The notes under the pieces: model-generated
What the model saw: only the letters and a program-made list of their open reading frames with translations
The model's database searches: none
Told to the model about the DNA's origin: nothing
From: Gammaproteobacteria bacterium
Lineage (GTDB): Bacteria; Pseudomonadota; Gammaproteobacteria; Pseudomonadales; Halomonadaceae
Assembly (NCBI GenBank): GCA_023485185.1
Contig: JAMCZP010000210.1
Span: 11,834-27,854 of the forward strand
DNA length: 16,021 bases
Direction: 5' to 3'
Made by a program: the position numbers and the translations under genes
In this document: one piece after another, positions 15,716 to 16,021 of the stretch
Position numbering within the stretch: the stretch's first letter is position 1
How the letters are laid out: each line of letters begins with the position of its first letter

Positions 15716-16021
15716 ACTCGTCCGCTAGGTTCTCAAACCTTGGCATACCGACGTTCCAGGGCTGGATATCGCCTTTTTCGCCAAAATTATCGTGATCACC
15801 TAGCACATGCCCGTCATGTTCACGGGTTTGCCCGTAAAGTGAACGGTCGTGGAAAGTGGGCCCAAACAGTTCAAGTGTTTCCGCTACATCACCAGTGTAG
15901 CGGGGATCTTGGGGGCGCTCTTGGCTACTTACATAATACGCAATATCCCAGGCATCTTGATCACTGAGTGACCTTGGCTGACCAAGCGGCATATTTTGGT
16001 AAATAAAACCGGCCATTGTTT
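15714..16021 (-). CDS. c-type cytochrome, C-terminal part (TsdA-like); 5' end outside window
   Basis: Only the last 102 or so codons are present, and the frame stays open to the right edge, so the ATG at 16016 is internal. The visible segment MAGFIYQNMPLGQPRSLSDQDAWDIAYYVSSQERPQDPRY is typical of the end of a class I cytochrome c domain: the NMPLG methionine is the likely distal haem ligand and the DAWDIAYYV helix is the C-terminal helix. The SQERPQDPRY phrase and the following FHDRSLYG tail resemble thiosulfate dehydrogenase (TsdA) and related dihaem cytochromes. The CXXCH haem sites must lie outside the window, so neither haem number nor substrate can be stated. The gene converges on dsbG, and its TAA (15714-15716) overlaps the T-tract of the dsbG terminator. 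Confidence 0.7.
   Translation of the reverse strand, partial: TMAGFIYQNMPLGQPRSLSDQDAWDIAYYVSSQERPQDPRYTGDVAETLELFGPTFHDRSLYGQTREHDGHVLGDHDNFGEKGDIQPWNVGMPRFENLADE

Overview
The window looks like chromosomal DNA of a gammaproteobacterium, most likely a halophile of the Halomonas/Vreelandella type. This is an inference from three things: the core gene order nrdR-ribD-ribB-ribH-nusB-thiL-pgpA, a Lon protease of the subtype best known from Pseudomonas (AsrA), and a GH13_18 sugar phosphorylase of a kind found in marine and halophilic bacteria. No phage, plasmid, integron, CRISPR or transposase gene was seen.

Layout. Positions 1-1427 (minus strand) hold most of an Aer-like chemoreceptor that is interrupted by one in-frame stop codon and runs off the left edge. 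A hairpin terminator at 1517-1547 closes the next gene, a Lon-family protease (1596-4073, minus), which has a plausible heat-shock promoter at 4127-4155. Positions 4199-5126 hold the most unusual part of the window: a tandem array of about 6.7 units with a 142-bp period. Each unit is a pair of inverted REP-like palindromes, and three central units are identical. Next come a DUF945/YdgA-like envelope protein (5183-6436) and a compact minus-strand run of seven genes: pgpA, thiL, nusB, ribH, ribB, ribD and nrdR. Their spacing is tight, with two 4-bp ATGA overlaps and gaps of 2, 4, 36 and 77 bp.

The seven genes link the NrdR regulator, riboflavin synthesis (RibD, RibB, RibH), transcription antitermination (NusB), thiamine diphosphate synthesis (ThiL) and phosphatidylglycerol synthesis (PgpA). 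Two things stand out. The RibA-like half of the RibB protein has lost its zinc cysteines, and no riboflavin synthase gene lies between ribD and ribB.

Divergent from nrdR, on the plus strand, are a GH13_18 sugar phosphorylase (12094-13860), a membrane-bound thioredoxin whose membrane part resembles half of the lipoprotein enzyme Lgt (13996-14811), and a periplasmic DsbG-like protein (14881-15660) followed by a strong terminator. The last two probably form a small periplasmic thiol-redox unit. A c-type cytochrome fragment of TsdA-like appearance enters from the right edge on the minus strand; its stop codon lies inside the T-tract of the dsbG terminator.

I see no complete new defence or mobile system. 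The items most worth a second look are the REP array next to the lon promoter, the Lgt-TlpA fusion, the substrate of the phosphorylase, the degenerate RibB/RibA fusion and the interrupted receptor gene.
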